Of a stretch of 64,000 nucleotides of DNA, positions 26,301-39,500 are shown piece by piece. The stretch lies in contig NC_021674.1 in NCBI RefSeq assembly GCF_000247815.1, positions 10,982,793 through 11,046,792 on the forward strand. Direction: 5' to 3'. The notes below the pieces were generated by a model. That model saw only the letters and a list, made by a program, of their open reading frames with translations. It ran no database searches and was not told where the DNA came from. Source of the stretch: Ficedula albicollis. Lineage: Eukaryota > Chordata > Aves > Passeriformes > Muscicapidae. Both the position numbers and the translations under genes were made by a program. Within the stretch, counting starts at the first letter, position 1. Each line of letters opens with the position of its first letter.

Positions 26301-28700
26301 GCCAGATGGGCAGATTCTTTTCTCAACATGTTCTGCTGAAAGTAGTGGGGACCTCTGCAACCCAGCAGTGCCACCTCAGTGAGAAGTTGGGTTTTGATTC
26401 ACCTTGCCGCATCGAGGTCCCTACAGCACCGATATTAACCTCTGAGTGAGCTGAAGAGACTCACACTAAAAGGGCACCTTATCCTAAAGCAGACATCTAT
26501 TCCAGGTAGTCTCAGCACCGAAAGTTCCTGTGTTGCTTCCCCACTCGGTGAAAGAAGCCCAGACACAACATCCCAATATAGACTCCTACAAAAAATGTGC
26601 CCAAAGGCAGCTGAAATGAATGCTATCACACATGTCATTTAGATATAGAGTCACTTCTTAAAGATTAACCTGCAGATTTTGAGTACTGTTTTTATATCAA
26701 AAGATGGAACATTTAAGTAGTATCCCACATGTTTTATTTCTAAATAGAAATTAAAGTCTTCCTAGACTTTGCTTTACTAGTTTTACTTCTGTTCCTTCTT
26801 ACTTCTGTCTGGGCCAAAAAATACATGATTTTTTTTTTTTTTTAATGCTTAATTAACCTCTCATATGCTATCACTAATTTTGATTATGTCAATTGGTGGA
26901 TGCATGTAGCTCCTAATATTCTCATATTCTGTGTTAGACACAGAGATAGCCAAGAACCACAAACAGAGATAAAAAAGCATTTAAAAACATAATTGTGACT
27001 GTATTCTCAGGCAATAGTTTTCTAGCCCAGGATTGAAATAGGGTGATATGCTGCACCAATATTTTCAAGCATGGAAAAACAGGGCAAAATAGTAGCAAAT
27101 CTGAGCTGTTAAGGTGGTTTTTTTCCCACCCTCTTTAAATTCCAAATGTTCCTATCTTGCATTTCTCAAGACCTTTTCCACGAAATCAGCGATCCCCTTT
27201 GCAGAGAGCAAATTTCGCTTTCTTGTTCTTAGAAGAAAAAAACCCAAAATGCCTGTCTAATTTCACCACAATTTTATTTTCTCCAACACTATAGAATTAT
27301 AAACCCAGGGGTAATTTGTGTCCAGTGACGTCCTGCAAAAAATACAAAGTGTTTTGCAAGCTTGGACAACAGCTGTTAAAACCAGTGTGCCACATTCACC
27401 TTGGCATCACTCTATTTCTATGCTGCCATAACAGCACTTTAATCAACAAGCAGAGCTGACATAAAGCACTGATGCATCAGGACCATCATATAGAGTACAC
27501 CCACTTAATCAGGTAATCAACTTAATCAGGACACTTCCCAAGGAACCAAATTAAGCCTAATGACACCAAGTGGCAAGGACTGATGCTTAATTGGGATAGT
27601 AATTCTGCTTATGGTAATTGGGATGCCTGCAGGTGATTAAATGATACTGAGCAAAGAAGAGACAATCTCTCTGATGCTCTGAGACTCAGTGATTTGTCTC
27701 TCCTCAAAAGCCTCTGTCAACAGTCATTCAGCAAAACAAAACTTGTAGAATCCTCTCATTTTGGTATTCTTTTAACAGTGCATTCAAGATGGAAATACAA
27801 ACATAGAAACAAAAAGGAAAAAACCCTACGTCAGAATCCAGTGCTAGGGATAGTATCAGAACCCCCATCAAAAAATAACTAAAGAATCAAGACAAGTACC
27901 ATAGTGGCACTTTTTTGTCATTTTTGACTGGGAGAGACATAACTTTCAGACATTAAAAGATTCTTGCTGCCTGCCTTTTTGAATGTGCCTGTAGCTGATG
28001 TTTCACAGCACAGCAAGATTTCAGAGAAATGGAGGTGCTCAGATTCATGGCAAGTAAGGACTTCTTATAGATAAGAAGTCTGATGTGAGGAGCAAAGGAA
28101 GGGATCACACAGCTGCCACCCACGATTTCCTATTCTATTTTAGAGCACAGAAATGAATGATTTTCAAAGTACAAAGAAAGAGATGGCTGAGAATTAAAAC
28201 TGAAAAATATTTCTTCTTAATATTTCTTTTTCCCTCTAAAACACCTCTAATTGCTATCTAGTATAAGCATGAGATGTTCTAAAGTTAAAACCTGTCCCTC
28301 CTTTGAAATAGTAGTTGGAAATCATAAAGTTCTGGAATTAGGTTACTGATAAAACAGCAACCTTTCAGAGACCAGACTTAAAGGACCACTTAAAAGTGCT
28401 TTTTACTTTCTTGGGGTCACTTTGCACCGTTTAATTAGTCAAAATGCAGGGTCTCACAGAGTGCTCTAAGAAAATAGAGGAAATAAAGTGCAGCTCCTTT
28501 TATACAGCCTGTTTATTTGCAAAAATGGAGAACATTTTGGTTTTTCTCATTCTCTCCTGTAATCTTTGCCTACCCAACAAATGCACAGGTTTATGGCTGG
28601 ATTGTAACTCCTTTCTTCACAGTTTTTTATTGAGATACACCCCTGCTGCTACTTCTTCAAAGCAATAAGCTTTACACCATCCATTCGAAGCAATAAGCAT
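23305..28700. other. Unique non-coding DNA with small repeats
   Basis: No gene recognised; frames are at most 85 codons. Items seen: a 9-bp hairpin (TTGCTGCAA / TTGCAGCAA, 24234-24256), a TTCA-type patch (about 24262-24290), a T15 run (26829-26843), an 11-bp direct repeat ACTTAATCAGG at 27503 and 27520, and a 10-bp repeat AGCAATAAGC at 28661 and 28689. Confidence 0.5.
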
Positions 28701-31700
28701 TAATGCATCCCAGCCCTGAGATCTGTATCCCCAGAACCATCCTAAAGAGAGGACACTCCTTAAGCCTTCTGCCCTCAGAGATTTACCTAAAAGAATAACT
28801 ATCTGATTTTGTACTTTAATCACATTTGACAATTGCCCTATTTTTGTGGCTTGGTGGGACGCTTATACATAATATTCCACCTTTCTTTCAAAGGTGGATT
28901 CGTTTTCTGCCACTTGATTTTTTCTTTTCCCTGGGCTTTGCTATGCCTTTTTTATCACATACTTCCTAAGTCAGTGTACTTAACAGACACCTGTATGTTT
29001 TCAGGTAGGCTGGTTTTTACATGACTGTACTGAACATTTCAAAGGATAATTCAGTCTTACCTCTGTCATCTACTTGATCCTGATTTATTGCCTTGTCATG
29101 TTATTAGTTTTGTTAGGGGAACAAAACAAGTGCGTGTGCAGTGTGAGACTAGAGGGGAAATTCAGATTCCTGTTTGCCTTTATCTATTTGCAGAAATTCC
29201 TGAAAACGTGCTGTTGAAGGAAAGGGTAAGAGATTGAAGCCCTATAAAGGGAATTATCAACTCCCTGAAGACCTCCAGATAGACAGGCCTCTGCTGATTC
29301 ATGCTTCTCAGATTTGTCTGCCTGCACACGGGTTCCCAGAGGAAGGCCAACAGGGAGCAGCTCTGACATGCTTCCAAAGCTAAGGCATTTGTGTTTCCTG
29401 GTTGCAACTGAGCACTCCAGCAGGAGTTTCCCCTTCATTCCCTGCTGGCACCATCAGGCTTCAGGAAGCAGTGAGCAATTGCAGGGGTTAATTGCTTTTA
29501 ACTAAAACCCTTCAACATGGTCAGAGAGGCTGAGAGAGCACCATTGCAGTTGGGTTTGTTGGGAGATGCAATTTGCCATGTGGACTCATCAACTCAGTGC
29601 TCCTTCTCCCTCCCTCTGCTTTTGCCCATTTTGCATCACATCTGCTGAAATCAAACTTGCATAACAGTTGCTGGCGAACATGGCTAGATGGCCCCCTCCC
29701 CCACCAGCATGTACAAAATACGATAAATAAATTCTAATAAATATATCTTAAAATCAAAACCATTTTGTGTTGCTTAACTGAGTGCATAACTAGTCCTTTG
29801 TACACATATTTGTACAAAGTGTTGCCTGTAATTTTAAAGATGCTTGCCTCAGGGAGGTTTCGTTTTTCCATTGAAGTCCCCTTGATTTACTGTATGCAAT
29901 ATGTTACAGCTTCCTTATTTGCTCCTTTGGGACAGTTACTGACAGTAAATCTCTATTAAAATATTCTTCCATATGGTTGCATGAAAATTTTATTGCAGTG
30001 AGCCTGAGGCTGAAGGTCACAGCTGAGTAGCTGCAGTTAAGTATTGCAGTCTATGGACTCTGAGGTACATCTGTTCTGGGAGCTGGAGCAAAATTAGACT
30101 TTTACTGTCAATAGCAGTTCTCCAAACTGGTTCCATTTGTTTACCGTCGCAGGCCCATAGCAAGGCAATACCCACCACTTAAGCATTACAGACCGTTGTG
30201 GCTGCATGATTTAGATCTTTAGCTCCGATCCAAAAATTACAGAATCTGGAGGTCGCTAGAGAGAGTCCCTAATGTATATTTTATTTACAAGATATGAAAA
30301 TTTAATTTTCTCTCACATGATTTGATTCTATCACTTGCTTACACACTTTTTGGTGTGGGCTTCCCTGTTCATTGAAAGATTTTCTGGGCAGTATACCACA
30401 CAAACTTTATAACAGATACAAAAGTATGATTTTCAATCAACTACTTGGAGCAAATGGTCAGCTTGCAGGAACACCTTGTTGTTGCTCACACAACCGGGTC
30501 AAGAAAAACTGCTACCGTGTCATCTGGCCACATGGTTTGAATGCCATCAGATCTGCTGGTCAACTATGTTTGGCTCCTGTTGTAGAAATGCCCGCAATTT
30601 GTACAACTTGGAAAGCTGTTTGAAAATAACATTCCGCTGTGGAGGACCACAGAGTATCAAAGTGTTAGGTTGTTCTAAACATTACATTTAGCAATTGTTG
30701 CCAGGGTCAGCCAAATGTTAATCTACTGCTTGTATTTGTTTGAAATAAAAAGGAAACATTGAAGCATATTTCTAAGCCCATCTTGTTTAGCAATGTGACA
30801 TCTATCAGAATGGCTCCGAGCCAAAGCAGGCCTTTCCAATATGCAGCGTAATTTGGAATTTCTAAAAGAGAAATCAAACCTAAAATGCATTTGTGATTTT
30901 AACCTACGTTAACAACATTTTTTAAAAGGTTACAGCATGCAGTTTGATGGCATTGTTGAAAACTTCCAGCTGAGAGGTCTGAGAAGGTCAGAAATAGAGT
31001 AAATTTTTGAGACACTAAAGGCTGTTAGAAAAATGCAGTAATTTGGAGAACAATCAGCAGAGCTCCAGACCCCCAGGGAATCTGACTGGAGATTCCATTG
31101 AAGGGGATCTCACCACTGGTAGCACTTGTTCTGACCTTTTGGGATAGAGGTAATTTTCTGAATCCAGCCAGTAGACAGAGGAGCTGGCAGAGGAGGAGGT
31201 GGGGAAAGTGTGATTTATACTGTGTATTCGCAAAAGGGAATTTCCAGTGAAATTTGGATCTCTATTGTGAAGCAGCTTATTGAAGAAGATGTGATGAATG
31301 TTTATAGTCACCTTGATATGTGTCAAACTAGCTTTTTTCTGAATCAAAAGATGAACACCACTGCCTGCATTACATCAGCCCAAATTCATAATTTTACAGT
31401 ATATCTGCAATGCAAGATCCTTGGATGCAAGGATACCTCAGAAGCCTATGGGTTTTTTAAACTATTTTTTAAACAACAGCTATTTTTGGATTGATGTCCA
31501 TGCAAGAATGTACTTCTACTGAAAGTTCAGCATCTGAGACCAGGCATGGCATATACAACAAATGCTGAATATTTAGAATTTCAATTTCTAATCTCACTAT
31601 TAATTGCCTTCTTAAAATCTTGTACAAGTTAAATTCTTAGATCTCCACCAAACCTGCAATACATTTCCACATCCTGAATACACATATGGCACGAAGGAAA

Positions 31701-34317
31701 GTTGTCGTCTTCCTTTTTTGTGGCCAAGTTATAAGGCATGAAGAGTGATTTGGTTAGATGCCTCATCAAACTGCAGATGAATATACCTTTGGAGCTGGTG
31801 CTCAGTTCTCTGATTGTATATGATAGCTTTGTCATACTGACAATAACATGCTTCAATCAAAAGCAAGTGGCTTCTTTGAGCTGGGAAAGTGTTATCTTTA
31901 AGGAACTGTCCAGATGCCCATTCCTGGTTCATTATGGATTTTAAACCATACAGAAATGTATCTTGCAGTGTAGACACCTATTTTGGTTTTACAACTAAGA
32001 GTTAATATTAATTAGATGCTTTGATACTCATAGGTTTAATTAGTTCACTTGAATCTTATTGTTTCAAAGTAGGAGAGACATGAACTTGCCATAATAACTT
32101 CACCAAAATAGATATCTAATATGAGAAAGTGAAACAAATTCCCCACCACTCTCTCCCACACCCTGACAAGCTGATAAAAATTATATTAGGTGATTAAACA
32201 TAGAAATAAAAAAAAAAGGAGGCAGACATAATGACAAACTGTAATGAAGTTAAACAGCTGGCAGACTCCGTGGTGAATCTGCCACCTGATGACTGGTACT
32301 AAGATGTAGGCAGTGCCCCCAGCTCACTGATCAGATGGCAACCCCTGGTGCAAACACCAAAGATTCTATCCTGTTCATTATTTGGCTTGATGGAAACTAC
32401 CTCTCTTTCTAAAAGGACAGAAGCCATCAATTTCATATGTGTGAATCTGAGGAGAAAAAAAATCAAATAAAGGAACAACATAAAGACCTCTGAATAAAAC
32501 AGAGTAGTGTGAGACTAATGCTCTTGAATGAATTCTGGCTAATTTGCAGATTGGGACTGTCCTGGCAACATCAGTTTCATATAAAAGACATAAAGATATT
32601 AATTCTCTTTGGCTTTAGAGGGATGATTTTGAAACACAGGAATTGCTAGATTCCTTCCCACTGAGTTCCAGGTGCAGTAAGCAAAAAGAATCCTCTAAAT
32701 TTTATGTTAAGGAAAGCAGGAGAATAGATAGGACAGCCAATGTTATCACCACCTGATCACCTACTAACAACTGAATTTCCATTTCCCATTACTGTTTATA
32801 ATCAATATTGGCAAGTACAAAGCTAGAGCCATCCTCTCCCTGGCCACTGTCAGAATTCCCATAACAGAAGGTCTCATCAGCACCACGTGCAAGAATGCAC
32901 ACAGCAGTCCTGACCCTGCAAAGCTGCCCACACCTATATTGTGCAGAAGCACCTGCCTTGTCCCCAGGACTTCTCAAAGCCAAGGACATGCTTAAACACT
33001 TAGAGGCTCAGATGTGGCTTGAGTCTGTGCCTCCCATGGTGCCTCTATCCAGTAGATCCCTGTGCATTCACTCTGTGTAAAGTCATTGCAATACAAGATC
33101 CTCAATGACCATAAATGCAGCGTTACAGTCACCTTAGAGCTCCCTCACTCATCCACAAGACATGGCTTTCTACAACTTAGAATTAAAGGTTTGGCATGAG
33201 CTACAAGTAAATACTTTTCTTTGCCGGACTTTTAATGCTGGCTCAGTACAAAGATCCGTGTTATTACCTACTTGTATTCCTGCTGTCCCACATTTTTCTT
33301 ACTCCATCCATGCATTTCTACATGTAATGCTGGCATAGGGCGCTAATGTTGTGGAGACGGAAAAGCCCCATCCTTTTTCAGAATTATCTGATTTGTTAGA
33401 AATTCTTTCATTATTTGAAGCCTGTTTTGATGAAAGGGATAGCTTCTCCTTTAGTATTCGTATTTGCCATAGTAACAATCAACTTCTCACAGACCAGCAG
33501 AGCAAGGACCTTTGTTGAGCACCAGAAAGCAACTTTTTACCATACATTCACTCTACAAGTTCATGCTCTCCACAAAAATAATTTTGAAATATTCTCAGAA
33601 AACATATTTTTGCATTCTAAAGATTTTTTTCATTAGGACTAAGCCTTCATTTCTCCATTTTGAGATCCACAACTGAGAGAAGAGCTTATCTCCAACCAGC
33701 TTCTGGAACAGAACTGGAGTGTGCCTCCAAGCTAAACAAGCCAGACACTGCCACACTTGAAATCATTTTGGTTTTCATTGCTGAATTGATTTCTTTGTTT
33801 CCCCTGCTCTAAACTCTTTGTAAATCCTCCTCTTTTACATTGTATTTCTTCTCATCTGCTTGCCTGATGCATAAATACTATTTGTTTGCTTATGTTTTAC
33901 CTGCATCACTATCTCTTTTTCTTAAAAGTGCCTTTCACCCCACATTCTGTTTCACTGTTTTCTCTGTTGCTTATTACCAGGCCTCATTGCTTCTAACACC
34001 TTGTTTCTGGCCCTTGTCCCAGCTCAGCTGTCTTCTAGTTTCCCATTCCTCACTTTCCTTCTCTGTTTGTTCACTTGCCCTCTGCTTGCTCCTTTACTGC
34101 CCAGGTTACCCTCTCCTCCCCAGACTGGAGTATACAGCAGGACTGTCCCACTTTCATCTCACCCAGACATCTTCCCATGAGCAAAAAATACATACAGGAG
34201 CAGTAGGGGCCTAGACATGTGTATCAAAAGCTTCACGCACATAAATTAAAGCAAGTTGGTGACTAATTTATTTTCTCTGTATCTATTAAACACAGCCCAA
34301 ACTGTCCTGGACATATT
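28701..34317. other. Unique non-coding DNA
   Basis: No gene or repeat family recognised. The longest frame is 124 codons (33840-34214, +), rich in Leu, Ser and Phe because the strand is pyrimidine-rich; it has no known motif. The stretch 30780-31040 is compositionally even and free of simple repeats, which fits conserved non-coding DNA, but I cannot test that here. Confidence 0.5.
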
Positions 34318-34515
34318 TAGGCTGGAAATTAGAAGAAGGTTTATAACCCTGAGAATAAAGACAGCCTCTCAGTAGGAGTAGTGAGGGCAAGAAGCCTAAA
34401 TGGTTTCAAGATGGAACTAGATAACTGTTTGAAAGATATCATATGATGTGGTTGCCTTCAACAGCAGGGGACAGGACTTGATGACTTCAGAAGTTCCTTT
34501 CAATCTTAATTCTTG
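34318..34515 (+). mobile_element. Old CR1/L3-type LINE 3' fragment
   Basis: The order of phrases fits the 3' end of an older CR1 subfamily: 'aggctggaaattagaagaag' (34319), 'ataaccctgaga' (34342), 'aatggtttcaagatggaact' (34399), 'gataactgtttgaaa' (34420), 'atatgatgtggttgcc' (34441), 'agcaggggacaggacttgat' (34462), then 'aagttcctttcaatcttaat'. It is much more diverged than the copy at 2783 and has no coding capacity. Confidence 0.75.
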
Positions 34516-37500
34516 TCTTCCTGTGTGGGCCGAATGTCAGCCACGGCAGTCTGAGGATGAGCCCTACGGAGACAAGGCACAGGAAAGGTGGCCATAGGCT
34601 AGAAAATCGGGGTGCAAAGAGCTGCTAAGACTTGAGTACCCTGATGAAGGACCCTGTAGTACATTTCAAAAGGATGACAAGGTGTCTAGTCTGCTCAGAT
34701 GTGAATGGAACACCCTGTAGTGCCCTCTCTGTGTTTCTTCCACACAGAAGAGGATAGCAGCTAGGATCTTCTTTCCCTTTTCTGAAAAATTTCCTGCCTT
34801 TGGCTGGGGAAACTCAGGCTTGAAGCAGTCAAGGGACATTTCCTCCCGGTACAAGATTTCAGAAGAGTTGACACACTGAGTGACAAAGTAAAATTAAGTT
34901 AAAAACCAAAATGCAACTGCCTTCACTAGGTTCAGTTGTATGCTTTCTTTCACAGTGGCTGCAGAATGAGGCCTCACAGTGACAGCCTGGGCACAAGCTC
35001 ACAACTGACTGTGACCAAGCCAGAGGAGCTCTAGGAGGTACCTCCTGAGCTGAGCTGGCCCTGCCAGCAGTCCCCTCTGCAAGCTCAAACTGCTGGCTTT
35101 TCTTATCAGAATGTTGATTTTGGCATCTTCAGCAAAAGAAATACCAGTGGATATATTTTGCCTTGCAAAAGAGGCAGCTGCCAGTGAGCACAGGGATGCT
35201 CAGATGAAGGGAGGTCACTTGTTAAGCTGTTTTAGTTCACCTGCCCAAAAATACTGTGAGTGCTAGCAGCTGGGGATGACATGGTCAGCAGTGATGCTGG
35301 GAGGGCAAGCTGACATTTGTGAATCATTCAAGACCCCCATAACACAACCTGCCTAACCCATGCCAGACAAACTCTGCCTGTCATTTGTTATTTGCCTCTT
35401 TGCCTGCATCTCCATTTGAAGCTTTAAAAGTTTTGGTCTTGATAGTAAAAGGACATTTGTGCCTTGCCTGTGGAAATTTTAGACCCTGTATTGTTTGGTC
35501 CACAATAAAAATATGTGTTTCTGTTTGATTTACTACTCTCAGTTTACTTTGCCTTAAGTTGGCAGCTTTTCCTGAGTTAGATTTTGCTGATGGCATTACA
35601 ATTCCTTTTTCTGTATTAGAACAGCCAGTTTTATGTCTGTTATTCCAAATCCAGGACCATATTCAAAATGACTGTTAGTTGTAGTGTTTGAAATCTGATT
35701 ATTTACAGCAATGCCTCCACTTATGGAGACATTTTCAGTAGAAATTGTCTGGAAGCAGACACATGGACTCAATTGAAGACATGTTTTTAAAGTTACTTGT
35801 CAGAGGAATGAATCCTTCTGGACACTTTGCAGCTTTTAACAGTTTGCTTTCTTTATAGTCAAATAATATTTAGTCAAAAAACCAAAAAACCGCAACACCG
35901 AGCAGGTTTCAGAATGCAGACCTGCCTTGTGAGCTGCCAGCATCCTATCCAGGGTGAGTGTGAGCAGGCAGAGCTGTGACCCCCAGCACCCACTGCCCTG
36001 CTCTGGCTCCCACTCCTGCCACCTGAGCTGCACAAACAGGTCCATGAGCTCCCCGTGTTCATGACTGGCACATGCTGGAGGCAAACCGGGCTAGCCCGCA
36101 TTCACTTCTCCCCTTGCACATCTCTTAGTGTCTATCAGGTGCTTGCAAACCTCTGCAGGGCCCACCAGCCCCACAGATACTGCACTAGGCTCAGGAGGTG
36201 ATTTTATGTCCCCTTTTCCAAGCTAAACATTTTGCCCTGTGCAGTGTAGTTTCCTTCCTTTAATGCAGGAATGAAGGCACCAGGCTTCACACAAGGGCCT
36301 TGGGATCTGCAGCCTGGCACTTACCTTTCCAAAGGAGAAAAAACACCTTAAATTCCACCTCAAAACTCCCTATTGTGCTGCTGTATTACCATTACCTTCC
36401 TAAACACAAAAGCCCAAATAAAGTCTAGTAAAACACAGCCAAGGAGATCCTCAGAAGAAAAAAAGAAACTCAGTGGAACAGCTGGCTGGATATAAAATCC
36501 AATAAAAACGATGCATATGCAAAGTTTCCAGGCCAGCACAGGAGGATTTTTCCTACCAAGTCAATGTGCAGGATTACACCTTTCTGAAACTGATATAAAG
36601 TTCATTGAAGAAAGATTATTTGTTGTTTGTCTTTATGAGCTTTGAACTGTTCGTTAAAGTTGTAGTCCCTCTGACTTCTACTGGATTCAGTGGGAATCAA
36701 TAGGGCTGAAGTTACGGCTCCTGTAGTGGAAACCGAGCTTTGAAAGAGTTTCTCATTAAAATAATCTTCATGCTGGCTGGCAAATTCCTGAAGTCATGGG
36801 ACACACAGCCAGGAAAAGGCATAAATCCTTGGACACACAGATAGAACGGCAAAAATTCAAATGGATACCAGAGTTGTCAAAACTCTCCCAGCAGACTCAG
36901 GACAGGGACAAACCAGATCTCCAATCCTTTCACTCCCAGAGTGAGTGGATGGCACAAGTCCTCACAACAAAAGTTCCCAAACGTTCAGAACATTCCTCCC
37001 CCAGTGAAAATGAGCACCAGACCTACAGAGAACTAGATTCCCTTCAAATATGGTTAATCTTTAATAGCTGTTTCTTTCTTTTCTGAAGTAGCACTCTTTT
37101 CTGTGGAGCAAGAGAAAAAGTAGGAAAAGAATGATGGCAGGTGTATCTCCTTAATTTTCTATCCCCTGATAGAAATCACTAATTTTCTATTGGTAACACA
37201 ATAAACTAAAGAGAAAATGGATAGAAGTATTCAAGACAGCCCTTAATATTTTTTTAATCCATTTAAAAATATGATAACATAATGCTGGTTTAACCATGCT
37301 GGGAATTAAACCTGCCGTATCTAGACTGACTTTGAGCAATAGGTCTTTCTGCTTTCAGGGGGTTCTTTCAGAATAAACTTGATCAACAAGCCATATCTAT
37401 TTCTTTGAGTTCTTTCATATGCCACACACATTAAGCCACTTGAAGCCAACATATCACTGACACAATTGACCATGATAGCTCCTTTGGAGCACTTACAGTT

Positions 37501-39029
37501 TATCACACCAATGGAGTTGTCACACATGCTTGCAAAGCCTGTGATATAAACACCTGCGTTTTAAAAAATCCTTTACTGCACAAGCTCGTGACCATTTTGG
37601 AAATCCTGTAACTTTCTTTCTCTTCATTAATTACCATACTGTTAAGCAACGGCTCAATGACCATCTAGCTGCACAATTTTGGCTGAAAAAGGTGGGATTA
37701 CCTTTCTTTTAAACTGAGAATACCACCTTTAGAAGGCTAAGGAAGTATTTTGCATTGACAGGATTTATTATTTATTCTGTGGTCATACCTTGGGGTCATG
37801 AGTGAGAGCCTTCCTTCACTTGCTGTTGAAATCCTATCCTGAAACATTAACACGCTGCTTTTTCACATTCCATGCTTACTGCTTAATTTGATTTCAAATG
37901 GTGTATGTTACTACAGTTCCACTGAAGAGGATGGAAAGAGTCAAATTTAGACCATGCAAGAAGCTGGCTCCCTGCCATTGAAAAATAGGCAAAATTAAAC
38001 TTCTCAGAAGAATTTTATCAACACACTTAAGGCCTTGAAGATAATGCACCCAGTGACAAAACCACAACCGAGTTATTAGGAACAGCATGACATGCTGTAT
38101 GAAATCCGAACAGCATTTCAGAAAAGAATACAGACAATATTTTTGGTCTGTACCATTTGATATGAGATTTATGTGTAGATTTCCCTCAGTAGCTTAATTG
38201 GCACTGCTCATAAACACTTGCAAACTCTGCCCTGGACATCACCAGCTCATTTCAATCTATCATCTCAAATGCAGATTTCAATGCCGAACTTTGAGTGCTC
38301 AGTGTGTAGAAGCTGGACATAAACTTCATGGTTTGAAGCTTGAAACAAACAAGTGATAAATGGAAACATGCCACAAATACTGCATAATATACTGCGATAT
38401 CTATATGTTGTGCCTTCCACTTCTGTTGAGGGGAAAAACCCTGATATACTCAATACTAAATTGAGACCGATTTATATTAACATAGCAGGAAGCTGAAAAC
38501 CCAGACCAAGTCGTTGTCTGTTTTAAGTAAAAGCATAGCATCAGCAATTCTATTTACTCAATCCAAGGCTGCTTTCATTTCTTGCTTGTTTGGCTATATA
38601 TTTCTATTGAGTGAACACTTTCTCAGCAGCTTTTAGTCACTTCTTAAATGCATTTTATGAGGAGACAAAGTCAAATCACTATTACTTAATTAACACAATT
38701 GTGAAGACTTCACTCCAGCTACACAATAGCTCTCCTAATCTTGCAGAAGGATGCATGACTTCATTATTGAGTATATTGTTTCCTATAAACATATAAAACC
38801 CCAACAATAACAATCCCATCAGCTGAAATGAAGTTATCTGAGAACAGAATTAAACTCTAAATGACCCTTTGCTCCACTCCATAGACCCCTATTAATAATT
38901 CTAATCTAATCAGTGTGGATAAATGTACTGTTGCAGCCTATGCCAGGCACTCTGCCAGGAGGTCCTCCTGCAGTCCATTTGATTCATTCCAGCCCAGAGC
39001 TTCTCTGGAGAAGATGCATTTCGCATGGA
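34516..39029. other. Unique non-coding DNA
   Basis: No gene recognised; frames are at most 96 codons. A perfect 14-bp palindrome AGGAGGTACCTCCT lies at 35033-35046. The minus-strand frame at 37321-37554 reads as a Cys-containing peptide without stops, but it matches no family I know. Confidence 0.5.
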
Positions 39030-39500
39030 GAGGCCACTGGCTGACTTGCTCTGTTATCTTTTAGTGGCAAAGTCATGTCCTTGCAACTGATAGACACTTT
39101 TCTTTGTAAATAACCCTGGAGTGACTGATAGAGCTTTTGCCAGACAAAGCCTGTAAATAGCTAGGCATTATTCATGCCAGGCTTGAGAACACTGTGTCAC
39201 AGCTGACAAATTTATGGTAGATATGAGCTCACCTCTTCTACAAATATATACTTTCCCAGCAAATTCATCACATGTTTTAATGGCCCCGTACTGAATTTGT
39301 CAGCTGTCTGTCCCTGTACATTGTTTCCTTTGGATTCCGCTCAAGGATTGTTTGTTAAAATCACCTCCCTCTTCCATCCTTCAACTACTAGCCCCAGGAA
39401 AGATCAATGATGACACATGTATTGATAATATTTTATATTCAACTATTTGGGTCATAAATAATTTTAACAATGCTTATATGTTTATTGAGTGTCTGCTGGC
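39030..39500. promoter_or_regulatory. Candidate conserved regulatory element (inference)
   Basis: A non-repetitive, even-composition stretch with paired transcription-factor-like motifs. A 14-bp inverted repeat ACAGCTGACAAATT / AATTTGTCAGCTGT lies at 39199-39212 and 39294-39307. The right arm contains GTCAGCTGTC, close to the palindromic TGIF/MEIS/PKNOX (TALE homeobox) site TGACAGCTGTCA, which also contains the E-box CAGCTG. AT-rich homeobox-like sites follow (39420-39490). This is motif reading only; conservation across birds has not been checked. Confidence 0.25.

Noticed and set aside
37321..37554. Possible minus-strand exon with several Cys residues after an acceptor-like TTTTTTAAAACGCAG
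   Set aside because: The peptide matches no family I know, there is no clear polypyrimidine tract, no partner exon, and no AATAAA downstream on that strand. A chance open frame of about 75 codons is ordinary in 64 kb.
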